Source of the DNA: Rapana venosa
Taxonomy: Eukaryota; Mollusca; Gastropoda; Neogastropoda; Muricidae
Direction: 5' to 3'
Assembly (NCBI GenBank): GCA_028751875.1
Contig: CM054162.1
Coordinates: 1,072,740-1,136,739, forward strand
Length of the DNA: 64,000 bases
Shown: positions 11,761-23,795 of the stretch, one piece after another
How the letters are laid out: every line of letters begins with the position of its first letter
Numbering within the stretch: the first letter of the stretch is position 1
Program-made: the position numbers and the translations under genes
Notes under the pieces: model-generated
The model's input: only the letters and a program-made list of their open reading frames with translations
Databases searched by the model: none
What the model was told of the DNA's origin: nothing

Positions 11761-13231
11761 GGTCTTTTTCTCCCTCTTCTTCTTTTTCTTCCTCTGCTTC
11801 TTTTTCGTCTTTTAATTATTATTCTTCGTTGAATTCTTCTTCTTCTTTGAAAATTTTTTGCACCTTACTTCTTTTTTGAGTTCTTTTTTAAATTGTTCTT
11901 CTTCTTTTTTTTCCCTTTTTTTTAAAATTTCCACTTCTTTTTTGGGAATGTTTTTTCTTTGATTTTTTCCTTTTGAAATTTTCTTCTTTTCTTCCTTGTT
12001 TTAAAAAAATTTAAATCGTTTTTCATTTGCTTTTTAAAAAAATAGTACACATGAAATAATAGCTTTAAGTTAATTGATTTGTACATCCTGTTTTAAGCAA
12101 TCAATGGAAATATCTTCTTTTCCCCCTTTTTTTTTTTAAAGTCAAAAGCCCTGTTTGTTTTTTAAAAAGTTTAACTTTTTAAAAAAGTTTCCCGAAATCA
12201 CTTTATGAAAAATAAAATAAGAATTTTTATACATAAAATTTAGATTTTTAGTTTGTTATCAAAAAAGCTTTTTGTTTGTTTTTTGTTAAAAGGTCAGTAA
12301 AAGAAATTAAATTGCTTTTAAAAGAATTTATGGGTTTGGAAAAAACTGATCTTTACATCTAATTTAAAAAAAAATAAATTTTGGGTTTTGCCTCGGTCTG
12401 TTTCTTCCACTTTGAAAACATGTCTTTTGGTGCACTCCAAGGGGGTTTTCTTCATTTCTTTTTTTCCCCTTTTGGCCCCTTCCTTTTTTTCCCTTTACAA
12501 AACTAAAAAAAGGTGAACAAAGAGACAGGAAAAATAAGGGAAGGAAAAGAAATTTAAAAAAAACACAGGAGGGTAGAAAAAAAACATTTTGAAACATAGG
12601 AAAGGGTTTTTTTTATTAGTTTAAAACTATTTTTAAAAATTTTAATTTAAAAAAAGAGTTTTAATTTTATTGTTTTTTGGCTTATTGTACTGGGGTTTTT
12701 AACCCCTTTTTTTTATGTCATAAAAAAAGCGTGCGCGTGTTATTATTTTTGAACTGTGGGTTTAAAAGTCTTAATGGAAAAAGAAAAATTAGTTTTTACT
12801 GGAAAAATTTGTCTTATCCAAAATGCTAAATCAAGTGTTTCTTAATTGTTTAAAAAATTACGGGGGCCGCATTTTCGGTTTTCCCAAAGTTTGCAAAAGT
12901 GTGTGTCAAAATCAAACTTTTTTTTTTCAAATGGTAATTGAAATTTGCAGTGCATTTCCTTTTCTTTTATTTTAAGCCATTTATCTAAAGGAAAAAAAGT
13001 GTGTGTGGTGTGGGTGTGTGCGTGCGGCGTGCGTGTGTGTGTGTGTGTGTGTGGAGTGAGTGTGCAGAAGATGTGTTTGCTGGTGCCACATGAGTATTTG
13101 TGATTTTTCTTGTATAAGTTTTATGACCGGGAGGTCTTTGTTTTTTTGTTGGGGGTTTCTTTCTTTGATTGGGGGTTTCTGCTTTCTGTAAAAAGATAGT
13201 GTAGGGTTTTATTATGTTTTCATGTTTATTG
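11761..13231. other. CTT-rich and AT-rich, consensus-damaged; no gene seen
   Basis: This corresponds to 22160-22688 plus 23082-23966. It lacks the LINE insertion found at 22689-23081 in copy B. A TG run lies at 13003-13055. The text is full of homopolymers relative to copy B. Confidence 0.5.
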
Positions 13232-13731
13232 NNNNNNNNNNNNNNNNNNNNNNNNNNNNNNNNNNNNNNNNNNNNNNNNNNNNNNNNNNNNNNNNNNNNN
13301 NNNNNNNNNNNNNNNNNNNNNNNNNNNNNNNNNNNNNNNNNNNNNNNNNNNNNNNNNNNNNNNNNNNNNNNNNNNNNNNNNNNNNNNNNNNNNNNNNNNN
13401 NNNNNNNNNNNNNNNNNNNNNNNNNNNNNNNNNNNNNNNNNNNNNNNNNNNNNNNNNNNNNNNNNNNNNNNNNNNNNNNNNNNNNNNNNNNNNNNNNNNN
13501 NNNNNNNNNNNNNNNNNNNNNNNNNNNNNNNNNNNNNNNNNNNNNNNNNNNNNNNNNNNNNNNNNNNNNNNNNNNNNNNNNNNNNNNNNNNNNNNNNNNN
13601 NNNNNNNNNNNNNNNNNNNNNNNNNNNNNNNNNNNNNNNNNNNNNNNNNNNNNNNNNNNNNNNNNNNNNNNNNNNNNNNNNNNNNNNNNNNNNNNNNNNN
13701 NNNNNNNNNNNNNNNNNNNNNNNNNNNNNNN
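13232..13731. other. Assembly gap, 500 N
   Basis: Exactly 500 N, the same length as the other two gaps, so a scaffolding placeholder. The sequences on its two sides belong to overlapping copies of one locus. Confidence 0.98.
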
Positions 13732-13795
13732 TATATATTATATATTATATATATATATATATATATAAAATTATATATATATATTTATATATGCA

Positions 13796-14290
13796 CTACA
13801 CATACAACACATACATACATATACACACATACACATACCTAGACACATACACATATCACAATTGCGTGCACACATGCATGTACACACACGTGCGAAAGCA
13901 CTCTCACGCCATTACATGCCCACACAAACATAAAACATAAGTAGTTATACACAGGTTTCCACATCATTTTTCACATACATTCCTGATTGGTTCTGAATTA
14001 AACATATGCACATATACACACATTCATTCGTACACATACATACACCGTATACACACATATATTCACACACAAACATACACACATTAATATATTCATATAT
14101 ACACATCTGTATGCATAAACCCTAATACACACATCCTATAGGCACGCGCACACATACATGCATACACAAATACACACAACACCACCCACACACGTCCCTA
14201 TACACAATGCCCCCCCCCACCCCACATACCCACAAACACACACACACGCACACCTACACACTCACTCTCTCTCTCCACCCTTTTATTCAC
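13796..14290. other. ACA/CACA-rich spacer; no gene seen
   Basis: Dense cryptic repeats of CACA, CATACA and ACACAT type with no coding signal. The same stretch in copy A lies at 2950-3480. Confidence 0.6.
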
Positions 14291-15360
14291 AGTGTACTCA
14301 TTGATCCACCCTGTCTCTCATCTTCCCACAATCAGCACTGTCTGAATGTTGGTAGGTCCATCAGTCACTGATGCCCAGTTCCCAATAGTGAACCGTGGTA
14401 GTGGTAGTAGCGGGCTGTTGCCGAAGAGGTCATCTACACTTCTCCCTGCTGTCACACACAGCCATTTCTGGTGTGGTGGTCACAGGGTATGTCACATCGT
14501 TCTGTTGACCAAGATCACTCCGTGGCTAATCCAGTGTGTCTTCCTCGATTTTCCTTTTCAAGTTCCGGGCCATCCAGGCAATTTCCGAGTGTGCCTTGGT
14601 CAGGTCGTGTTGATGAAGATCCGCGGTGGCGTGACAGCAGCAGCAGCAGCTCGAGCACCTCCAGCACGCGATCCCGAAGACGAGGAGGAACGGGTCAGGG
14701 AAAGCCAGTTGGCGCCTGGGAACAGCTTTCCCACGTCAACGGCCGGCAGTTTCTTCCTGGCCGCCATGAGCACCGCTTTGTGACGGTAGGAGGTGCACTT
14801 CAGCAGAATTGGGCGGATCCTGGTGTCTCCTTCAGACTGCTTCCTGCCCACACAGTGATGACTTCTGTCAATCATTTCCTCCGTCACCTCAACGTCCACC
14901 TCTTTGAAGATCTTTCTGACCACATCGTCAGCGGACTCCCCCCTCACTTCAGGAACAGAGGTGATCCGCAGGGAGTTACGTCTCCCGTACTGTTCCAGCT
15001 CGTCCACCCTGTCCTGGAGCTTCATGATCTGGCGGTCCTTGCTCTCTGTGGCGGCCTGCAGATCCCCAATGGTGGCACGCAGTCCTGATCTCCCGACGTA
15101 GGTGGGTCGAGGACTTGCGCAGCTACAGCCTTGGAGATCATGTCCAGGATGTGAGGATCTCCAACACTGCCTTCAACTCCTCCATTTGCGGGTCGTTTTG
15201 GGATGGGGGGTCTGGGGGGCCACTCCAAACCTCCCCCAACAGAGTGCTGGAAAAAAGTTGTGAGTTTTGTCACGTTTCGCACCAATCAACGTCCCGGGGG
15301 CCCAGACGGGCCCCTTTTGCTGCTTCACCCTTGGGGCGATGGGCCCGGGCGTTCTTAGTT
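14291..15360 (-). pseudogene. LINE ORF1 remnant, copy B (L1-ORF1-like)
   Basis: On the minus strand, a coiled coil (about 15090-14990) runs into EQYGRRNSLRITSVPEVRG and then a domain with IDRSHHCVGRKQ, RIRPILLKCTSYRHKAVLM and PPRIFINTT. This order matches L1-type ORF1 RNA-binding proteins found in many invertebrate LINEs. A CAG-rich run at about 14635-14655 encodes an Ala/Ser stretch that looks like a late expansion. Beyond it, another frame continues with LTKAHSEIAWMARNLKRK, so at least one frameshift separates the two parts. No ORF2 of the same element lies next to it. It is a non-functional fragment. Confidence 0.7.
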
Positions 15361-15948
15361 TGTGATTGGACAAACTTTCCTTGCAGCAGCAACAAGCAAC
15401 AAAAAAAATTTACTTAGTCTTTCCTATTATTTGTTTAACCCCAAAGTTGGGGTTTTCACTTTCCGTTGCCCCCTTGTAAAAATCAAAAGACTTCGGTCAA
15501 AGGTAAGGATCCTCCTGACCCCAGGCTTTGGCCCCTTTCCCACAGATCAACTACACGTCCATTGCAAAACCGGGGACTTATGTATCGTGAACACCACTGG
15601 TGTTTGTAAATAAACACAAGTTCGAGGTCACAAAACGAAAAATCAAGCCCCCCATGTCAGAGGGGGAAAGCTGGGGAACGTCCTGCAATTGCTACTGTTG
15701 ACCTCTGCTTAGGGACGAAATACCGGGGACATCACGGGGCACGAATCAAATGGAAATTTCAACACACGGGTGTCACCCGCACACAAGCACGAGGATTTTG
15801 TTATATCAGCACGTGAATAACGTGGATTTACTAGGCCAGCAGCACATCCACACCATTGTTGCAACTACACACAGGCAGGGGCAAAATTGACTATCGATTT
15901 TGAACTATTATTTCGCCCAATATCTCTCCAAATGAGTCAAAAACCAGC
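15361..15948. other. No gene seen; shared with copy A
   Basis: Mixed-composition sequence also present at about 4660-5250. It includes short words such as aacaccactggtgtttgtaa but no supported frame. Confidence 0.5.
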
Positions 15949-16210
15949 TTGAACTCAACGTTGCATAGTAATACCTTGAATCAACGTCTGCTATAGTACA
16001 TACCCTTGAAATCAAGTCTCTATAGACAATCCTTGAACACAAACGTCTGCTATAGTACATGTCCTTGAACAAAAATTTCGCTTTCTACATGTCCTTAAAC
16101 AAAAACGTCGCTACGCTACTGCCCTTTAACTAAACCTCTATGACATGCCTGAACTAAAACTCTGCTATGCTACTACCTTGACTCAACACTCTATGACAGT
16201 CCTCACACCT
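15949..16210. repeat. ~32-bp minisatellite, copy B
   Basis: About eight imperfect units on the theme aacgtctgctatagtacatg followed by tccttgaacacaa, period near 32 bp. Units are variably shortened, partly through deletions. Confidence 0.6.
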
Positions 16211-16549
16211 GCAACCCAAAGAGGGCACATACCTTTAAAAAATCTTTAAATCCAATTTTCCCGGGGAGCCCGAAACACACACACTAACAGCCAACACATC
16301 TTCTCATTTCTGGCCCCATCGATCTGAATACCTCCCTCCCCCTCTCCCCCAAAAGCCTTTTTATACACTTTTTAAAACCAGTTCAAACATTTTTTCCCTA
16401 AAATTTTCCTCTCCTGCCCCCATCCAAGCTTTCACATCTTTTTTGTCCCCCGACAAAAGCATTCTATCATTTCCCCCATTTTTTTTTTCCCTCTCAACAT
16501 CACAAAACCTTCAGAAAAAAAGAAAAAGTTACCGTTCGCAATCTTAAGG

Positions 16550-18676
16550 CCCTTTGACATTCATACCTTTTCTTTACAACTCCCAAAGTTTTTCACAAAA
16601 CCCTGACAACGACCTCTCTGATATTATAAAAATATTTTTCCGCCAACTGCTTGATGAGCAGCACCTCCCCACTACCCTCCCTCCCCGACAGACCCTGTGC
16701 CCATGGTATACCCAAAAATCTTGATACGAAACCAAACGCCGGGAATAGAAAGCAGTGGCGGGAAGTCAAAAACCCAAATCAACAAACAGCTTTTTCCCCA
16801 AAACAAATAAACAAAGTCAAACTCTTCAGCAAAGCAGACACTACTCTTCCCAAATTTTTCTGTGCACATCCATAAAAATTTTTTTTTCCCTCACCTCAAA
16901 AAACTCCTGGGTCTGCAAAAACAATCCTCCCTAACACCCACAGCTGTTGAACTTTCCCTCCATATTTTCCTTTTCCTTTTTAACAAAGTTCGAAACATAC
17001 GCCCAGACTGGACGACCAATTCCCTCGGCCCCTGATCCCCATTTCACTGGCATCCTCTCTTTTCCTTCCATCCCCCCAATGCAAAAGAAATCATGACAAA
17101 CTGAAGGAAATTACTATAAAAACATGCGACCTTTATCCCATACCCGCCCGTTTTCTCACAATTTTCCCTTTCCCAACTTGTACCCATTATCCTGAAAAAA
17201 GTAAATCATCTCTTTGCAGAAAATTTCCATCAGCTCTTAAAACACAAAAGTCACACCTCTACTGAAAAAGACCCTCGATCCAAAAATTCTGAAGAATTTT
17301 AAGGCCCCCCAAACTTACCCTTTTTTTTCTAAAGATAGAAAAAGTCATTCTCAAACAGCTCAACCATCACCCTTTATTCCAATGATCTCCTTTCCCCCTT
17401 TCAATCTGCCTACGCCCCCAAACCCCAGCACCGAAAAACCCCTTTAGTTTCCCACTTTAGATAAACTTTACTTGTTTTGATGCAGGAAAAACTCCCTCCT
17501 CACTCTTTTGACTTATCTGCCCTTTTTATACCATAGACACTCAATTCTATTTTTTTCGCCCCAAAAACGTTTGGGATTTAAAGGCACAGCCCTACCCGGG
17601 TTTTCTTCAACCTCACAGACAGGGCCAAAAATTATTTTAAACAAAATTATCAAAAACTGTCAAAATGGAATGTGGGGGTCCCCAGGGGTCATCCCGGCCC
17701 TTTTTCTTTACTCTCTAATGCTCCACTCTCACATAATTATAATAAACAACCACCATATTGATCATAAATTTCTATGCCGATGATACTCTGCTTCAGTGCA
17801 GTGATACTGTTGAAAATTGCCTTCCCTCCTGATAATTTATATCCTACTGCCTTAAAGACTTCAAACGGGGATGACTCAAACAAGTTACAACTTAATGCCG
17901 AAAAAAACCGAAGCCATGCTCATAGGACCCAACAAAAACTTTCCTCTATTGCAACAACTTCAATAGAATTCGGCAATACGTCATTCCTTTGTCCAACTCT
18001 GTGAAGTATTTAGGAGAAATTTTCTTGACAACACACTCTCTATGAAAAAATCATCACCCAGACCTGCCAGTCTTGCTACTATAAATTTACGGCGCATAAG
18101 CGGATTCGCAAGTAACTGTCCACTGATGCAACTTCCAAGCTTGTCACATCTCTCATTCTTTCACGTTTAGACTACTGTAATTCTCTTTTGGGCGGGCCCT
18201 TTACCAGCATCATTTATCCACATCTCTTCAACGCATACAAAACTCTGCAGTTTCGACTGGCCTAAGAAAGAAAAAATCTGAACACATCACTCCTCTTCTG
18301 CGATCTCTTCACTGGCTGCCTGTCTCACAAGACTGGGGTATAAAATCAATACCCCCTGTTTCAAATGTCTCCACAAATCTGCACCCTCTTATCTCTGTAA
18401 CTGTCTTCACCTGTACACTCCATCCCGTTCCCTTCGATCAGACCGCAGATTCTTTGTGCTTTGGAACACCCAATTCCAAACAAACCACTGTTGGCCGTCG
18501 CTCTTCTCTGTTTCTGGTCCATCCCCTGAAATGACCTCCTCTTTCACTTCGTCAAAACCTTCACTTGATACCTTCAATCCAGCCTCAAAACACACTTATT
18601 TCCTACCTGAGACTTTCCCCTAAATATCTGTCACTAATTTTCAACAGCATATTTCACCTTCCAAGTGTTGTTCCCA

Positions 18677-18707
<31 letters not shown>

Positions 18708-18961
18708 GGGTGGGGTTGTGTGTGTGTGTGTGTGAGAGTGTGTGTGTGTGTGTGTGTGTGGGGCGTGTGTGTGTGCGTGCATGCGTGCATACGTGCGCGC
18801 GCATGGTTTTGAAATTTGTTGTTCATTATGTTTAAGGAGAGTTGCATGCCTGTAAATGATTGAGTGCAAGCGCTTCGATTTGTTTGTTTAATTACAAGAT
18901 TAAGCGCTATATAAATTCCATATATTATTATTATTATTACTACTACTATTATTATTATTAT
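16550..18961 (+). pseudogene. L2/CR1-like LINE, decayed copy B
   Basis: The plus strand carries fragments of an L2-type pol protein. A pre-RT segment reads LLDEQ...TLP and then KSQKP-type basic residues (16650-16790). It is followed by NKVKLFSKAD (about 16810), RT pieces around 17280-17720, an ADD-like segment near 17775, and thumb and C-terminal pieces to 18605. A (TG)n tract (18676-18770) follows, then a 3' tail with AAGCGCTATATAAAT and (ATT)n ending near 18961. It extends further 5' than the copy at 58303. Frames are broken many times. Confidence 0.65.
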
Positions 18962-19009
18962 AACTTTTCCCTGCCTTCAACACCCGAGATTCTATTGCCC
19001 TGCCAGGTG

Positions 19010-19013
19010 TATG

Positions 19014-19049
<36 letters not shown>

Positions 19050-19250
19050 GCGCGCGTGCGTGTGTGTGTACATTTGGACTTGATGGAACTATTACTTATC
19101 ACTGGTTGTATGACTGTGTAAGAATGAGTTGGGTGCAAGCGTTTTGATTTGTCTCTGCAATATATAGCGCTATATAAATTCCATTTATTATTATTATCAT
19201 AATAATAATAAATATTATTATTATTTTATTATTATTATTATTATTATTGC
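19010..19250 (+). repeat. L2-type 3' tail, second subfamily, copy B
   Basis: A (TG)n run (19018-19045) is followed by gtacatttggacttgatgg and then GCGCTATATAAAT and (ATT)n. The reverse complement of the same tail sits at 50934-51180. It looks like a 5'-truncated insertion or a SINE sharing an L2 tail. Confidence 0.6.
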
Positions 19251-19285
19251 TAGCGCAATGTTTTAACCACTAGGCTCTCCCGACG

Positions 19286-19690
19286 ATGAGTGTCTGCAGC
19301 ACTTCAGTACTTGGGCAGGAACACCGTCTTTCCCAGGTTCCTTTTCAGAGAGAGACAAGAGGATCCAGGGCTTTGCTGAGGTCATCTATGGCTGGTTCTC
19401 TGTCAAGCTCTTGCAGGTCTGGTGGGTGCTCTGTGGCATTCAGGGCATCTGTTATAACTACATTTCCCTTTGCATACAGTTCAGTGTAAGTTTTGACCAG
19501 CGCTCCATCCGCCATTCTCTGTCTCGAATGACCTTCCCAGAGCTAATATTAGAGTGGAAGTGTTCCTTTGGGTTGGACCCCAAACCTGCTTGGTGCCATC
19601 ATACATCGCTTTGAGATTGCGATCTGAGTCCGGGAGCTGAGCTGAAGTCACACGTTGCTGGCCAACTGCTGGACTTTACTGTGAGCAGCA
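19286..19690 (-). pseudogene. LINE pol fragment (endonuclease-RT linker and RT start)
   Basis: Read on the minus strand, this gives DRNLKAMYDGIKQVWGPTQ, then VIRDREWRMERWSKLYTELY, then LQELDREPAIDDLSKALD and, in a shifted frame, EPGKDGVPAQVLK. The order and wording match the segment just before and at the start of the RT in LINE pol proteins: a YDGIK-FGPT block, a RW..-YxELY block, ELD-EP-xxELSKAI, and GKAPGxDGIPPEVLK. It is a short internal fragment with at least one frameshift and no flanking endonuclease or RT core. The copy in block A is at 8872-9275. Confidence 0.7.
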
Positions 19691-19886
19691 TGGAGAACCT
19701 GGAGGTGTATGATATCAGCATAGTACTGTTGTAGAATATTCTAAAGTAGGCCTTGCCGCTTACCTTTTTATTGAAAACTAAGGAAGGTTTTGGCTTGGTT
19801 TATTTGTAGATGCATAACATAATGGTCCAAGCCAAAAGCTGTTTCAGTTACTGGTGACGGATAAGTAGCAAGGCCTATTTTAGAAA

Positions 19887-19942
19887 TATATATATATATA
19901 TATACATACATACATACATAAATATATATATGTATATATACA
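19887..19942. repeat. (TA)n/(TACA)n microsatellite
   Basis: TA run interrupted by TACA units. It is the shorter counterpart of 9478-9558. Confidence 0.8.
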
Positions 19943-20012
19943 TTGTATTCATCCATGATAATTGTGATCTCGGTGTCACAGCCTCTACTGACCTACACAC
20001 CTTGATTTGATT

Positions 20013-20092
20013 GATGCCGTAGCTGAGTGATCAAGACCTTTCGACTCCAATCATATGGGTCTATGAAGTTGTGAGTTCGATTCTGAGCAGAG
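20013..20092 (+). mobile_element. tRNA-like SINE head, copy B
   Basis: It carries the same A-box-like (TAGCTGAGTGATCAAG) and B-box-like (GAGTTCGATTC) elements as 9643-9722. The intervening bases differ at a few positions, including gacc versus gtcc after the A box. Confidence 0.5.
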
Positions 20093-20344
20093 TCCAATGA
20101 ATTAAAATTGGGTTTTTTATAATGTCCCAAATCAACTTCAAGAGCAGACCTGCTAGTGCTTTAATGTTCTTCGAGTATGACCACACTCAGTAGATCCGAC
20201 ATGCACGTTGAAGATCCAATAACTGTAGCTGGCGTTTGACTTGCCTCTGCCTTAATTTCTGGTGTGCATGTACACTCGATTTGTGGAAGATGGAAGAGGC
20301 AGGTAACAGGTCCTGTAATCCAGGCCAGTGTGTGGCAGCTTATG

Positions 20345-20369
20345 GACACACACAACCCAAAACACACAC

Positions 20370-20414
<45 letters not shown>

Positions 20415-20588
20415 ACACACACACACACTCACCACCACACACAAGACACCACACACACACACACACATAACACCACACACACACATACACACACACACAC
20501 ACACGCACACACACACATACACACAACACACACACACACACCACACAACACACACACACACCACACACACACACACCACACACACACG
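20345..20588. repeat. (CA)n microsatellite, ~240 bp
   Basis: Interrupted CA tract, the counterpart of 9974-10241 but with more AACA and ACCA interruptions. Confidence 0.95.
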
Positions 20589-20828
20589 CCAGCAGACATC
20601 CGCACAGTCAGAAGTCCGCTGCCTTGAACTGTGGGCAACAATGACAACAATAACAACATGACACGGAAATGACAAACTGTCAGTGGTGAATCTGAAAGAT
20701 GGAATGCATTTACTATTTCTGGCTGAGAACAGTGAATGAAATATCCACCGTGTTTTTTCTTTTCTTTCTGAGGGAACTAAGACAGGAGTGTTGGATGAAA
20801 CTTAAGCGCAGTATACAATATGGCTGAC

Positions 20829-21120
20829 ATTGTATTGTATTATATTGCATTGCATTGTATTGCATTGTATTGTATTGCTTCGCATTGTATTTTCTTGTAT
20901 TTTATTTCATTGTATGGTATTGCTTTAAATTGTACTGAATCGTATTGTATTGACTGTATTGTACTGTATTGTATTGCATTGTGTTGTGTTGTATTGCATT
21001 GTATGCCCCTTTAAGTCACTGCACAGTTCACTGCGTAAAACTGGAGCAACTTTTCCCAGGTGTGAAGCCTTAGTATAGTAAGACACCAAATCCACCTGGC
21101 CACCCTGCACGCTCTAATTT
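20829..21120 (-). mobile_element. SINE fragment with (TATTG)n tail, copy B
   Basis: An imperfect TATTG/TATTGCATTG array is followed by cctttaagtcactgcacag. It is near-identical to 10488-10790. Confidence 0.45.
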
Positions 21121-21456
21121 TGACCAAACAGAACAAAGATTTAAAAAAAGTTTCTTTTTTTTAAAAACACACCATCCACTCAAACATAAAAACTAAATTT
21201 ACTCACAGGGTACCATGATTTCAATCTAAAAATATTACTCCATTTCCGCAAAATGAAAATAAACCCAATTGTTTCAGAGTTTTAGAGTTCTTCAGAATGC
21301 AACCAAGCAAGTAAAAATCTATGTGTCAACAATGACAGACTCACAATATTCAAGCTTATGTATAAATCTACATATCTATACAATGCCATTGATATAACAT
21401 TAGTGCTTGATCCCAAAAAAATTCTGACACCACCACCACTACTATATTAAACATGA

Positions 21457-21497
<41 letters not shown>

Positions 21498-21525
21498 ACA
21501 ATAATAATAATAATAATAATAATAA

Positions 21526-21559
<34 letters not shown>

Positions 21560-22688
21560 AACAATAATATAAAAAGTGGTGGACTAAGAGATGTTATTTT
21601 GTAACATTAAGCCACATGTGAAAACACAAATAAATAGAGAGAAAAAGAAATGAGTAAGTAAATAAATAGATAAACAGAAATGGATAAATAAAATAAACAA
21701 GTAACTAATTAAACACATAAATTCATAAATGCATCGGTAATGAATAAATAAGTAAAATAAAAAGGTAAATAAATAAATAAATAAACAAGGAAGAAGGAAA
21801 GAAAGAGGGGAAAGGAAAAGCAATAAGATGACACCCAAAGAGGTAGACACTTAGAAACCAAACCCCAAACCTGGACGTTAAACGATCGATGGTGTAGCGT
21901 CAGAAGGGCACAGCTAAGCTTGTTGTGGTTTCATTATCAGGCTTATTGCAATCCACGAATGCCCTGCAAGAAGTAAACAACATGAAGGTGGGGTAGATAA
22001 GGATGGCACAGTACTGTTACCAGGCTGGCGATGAGGCTTCGCCCCACTTCTGCACATCACCAAGTATCTTAAACAAAACAACACAGTATATCAACATGTA
22101 GCCAAGGAAAACAAAACAAAACACAACTGATTAAGAAAGGCTTTCCAGTGCATGTTTTAATATTCCCATTGGTCTATTTCTCCCTCTTCTTCTTTTTCTT
22201 CCTCTGCTTCTTCGTCTTTTAATTATTCTCCTTCGTTGAATTCTTCTTCTTCTTTGAATATTCTGTGCATTATACTTCTTCTTTGAGTTCTCTTTTGAAT
22301 TGTTCTTCTTCTTTGATTTCTTTTCTTGAATTCTACTTCTTCTTTGAATGTTTCTTCTTTGATATTTTCTTTGCAATCTTCTTCTTTTCTTCCTTGTCTT
22401 AAATACTTATTCGTCTTTATTTGCATTTTTAAAAAAAGTACACATGATATAACTAGCTTTAAGTTAATTGATTTGGTTAAATCCTTTTCTAAGCAATCAT
22501 ATCGGGTATCTTCTTTCCATATTTTTTTCAAAGTCAACAGACGTGTTTGTGTTTAATAGTTTAACTTTTAAAATAAATTCATGAAATCACTTTATGAAAA
22601 AATAAAGTATGAATTTTCATACATAATTCAGATTGTAGTTATTTTTTTGACAAAAGCTTTTTGTTTGCTCTATTGTTAAATGGTCAGT
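21121..22688. other. AT-rich stretch with (ACT)n, (AAT)n, AAAT and CTT repeats; no gene seen
   Basis: (ACT)n lies at 21459-21497 and (AAT)/(ATT)n at 21498-21552. AAAT-rich sequence runs 21625-21785, and a CTT/TTC-rich tract 22180-22400. The (ACT)n run is absent or much reduced in copy A (11099-11137). No coding signal. Confidence 0.6.
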
Positions 22689-23081
22689 CATTCGAAACAA
22701 AATGCCATAGAAAACTACTGGGCATATCCTGGAGAGAACGAAAGACCAACGAATTTGTCAAGAGTCAAATAACACGGCTGGCAGGTCCACAGGAACCCCT
22801 TCTCACCATTGTCAAGAAGAAAAAGCTGACATGGTTCGGCCACGTCACCCGCCACAACACTCTGCCCAAAACAGTACTGCAGGGAACACTCGAAGGTGGC
22901 AGAAGGAGGGGAAGACAGAACAAGTCATGGATGGACAACATCAGAGAATGGACCAGGATGAATGACTCGGCACTACTGCGCAGAGCCGAGGACCGAGATG
23001 GATGGAGGAGGCTTACCACGGCATCGTCTTTCATGTCTCCCCCACGACCGCCAAGGTCACGGGTCTGATGATGATGATGAT
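22689..23081 (+). mobile_element. 5'-truncated LINE insertion (pol C-terminus), absent from copy A
   Basis: The plus strand encodes the last ~125 residues of an endonuclease-reverse transcriptase: KLLGISWRERKTN, LLTIVKKKKLTWFGHVTRH, GGRRRGRQNKSWMDNI and REWTRMNDSALLRRAEDRD, with the stop at 23066-23068. The WFGHV...GRRRGR...W.DNI...W pattern is a well-known C-terminal signature of invertebrate LINE pol proteins. A short (TGA/ATG)n tail follows. In copy A the flanks ggtcagt and agaaa join directly at about 12290, so this is a clean presence/absence insertion. No target-site duplication is clear. Confidence 0.75.
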
Positions 23082-23726
23082 AGAAAATGAAAATTGCTTA
23101 ACAGATTGATGGTTAGGAATAAACTGATCTTTACATCTAATTGAAAACAAATAATTTTGGTGACGCCTCTGGTCTGTTACTTCTACTAGAAAACATGTCT
23201 TGTGGCGCACTCCAAGGGTTTGCTTCATGTGCTCTTTTTTTCCTCTATGGCTGCTTTCCTTTCTTCTTCACAAAGCTAGAAAGGTGAACAAAGAGACAGA
23301 AAGTAATGAAGAATGAAATAAAACAACACAGGAGGGTAGAAAGAAGACATTTTGAAGCATAGGAAAGGCTTTATTTTATTAGTTTATACTATGTTCAACA
23401 TTTTAATAAAATAGAGTTTGAATTTCATTGATATTTGTCTTATTGTACATGTTATACCAATTTGATTTATGTCATAAAAAATGCGTGCGCGTGTTATTAT
23501 TTTAGACTGTGTTCAATGTCTTAATGGAACAGAATATTAGTTTCACTGATATTTGTCTTATACAACATGCTAAATCAAGTGTTGCTCATGTCATAAAAAT
23601 ACGTGCGCATGCGTGCCAATGTTTGCAATGTGTGTGTCAAAGTCAAACTTTTATTTTCAAATGGTACATTGAATTAGCAGTGCATTTCCTTTCTTTTAAT
23701 CAAGCCATTTATCTAAAGGAAAAAAA

Positions 23727-23737
23727 GTGTGTGTGTG

Positions 23738-23795
<58 letters not shown>
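23727..23795. repeat. (TG)n microsatellite
   Basis: TG run interrupted by four TGCG units. It corresponds to 13003-13055 in copy A. Confidence 0.9.

Larger units (their letters stand above)
2881..13231. repeat. Duplicated block, copy A (contig 1 end)
   Basis: This block aligns by eye, in the same order and orientation, with 13732-23966. Shared landmarks include the CA-rich lead-in (3012 versus 13861), the LINE ORF1 remnant (3480 versus 14290), the minisatellite (5250 versus 15949), the L2 LINE (5930 versus 16550), the SINE head (9643 versus 20013), the pentanucleotide repeat (10488 versus 20829) and the terminal words around catgtttattg (13221 versus 23955). The stretch 9120-11760 is almost identical between copies, whereas 2881-9000 and 11800-13231 of copy A are heavily altered, mostly by homopolymer expansion. 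The block runs to the contig end, and copy B starts at the contig start. Confidence 0.85.

Noticed and set aside
13214..13842. ORFs made mostly of X residues (also at 33125-34199 and 55944-56692)
   Set aside because: They span runs of N and have no real sequence support.
14635..14655. CAG expansion as a host coding repeat
   Set aside because: It lies inside a LINE ORF1 remnant, not a host gene.
22765..23034. Minus-strand ORF of 89 codons
   Set aside because: It is the antisense shadow of the LINE pol C-terminus on the plus strand, whose motifs are clear.
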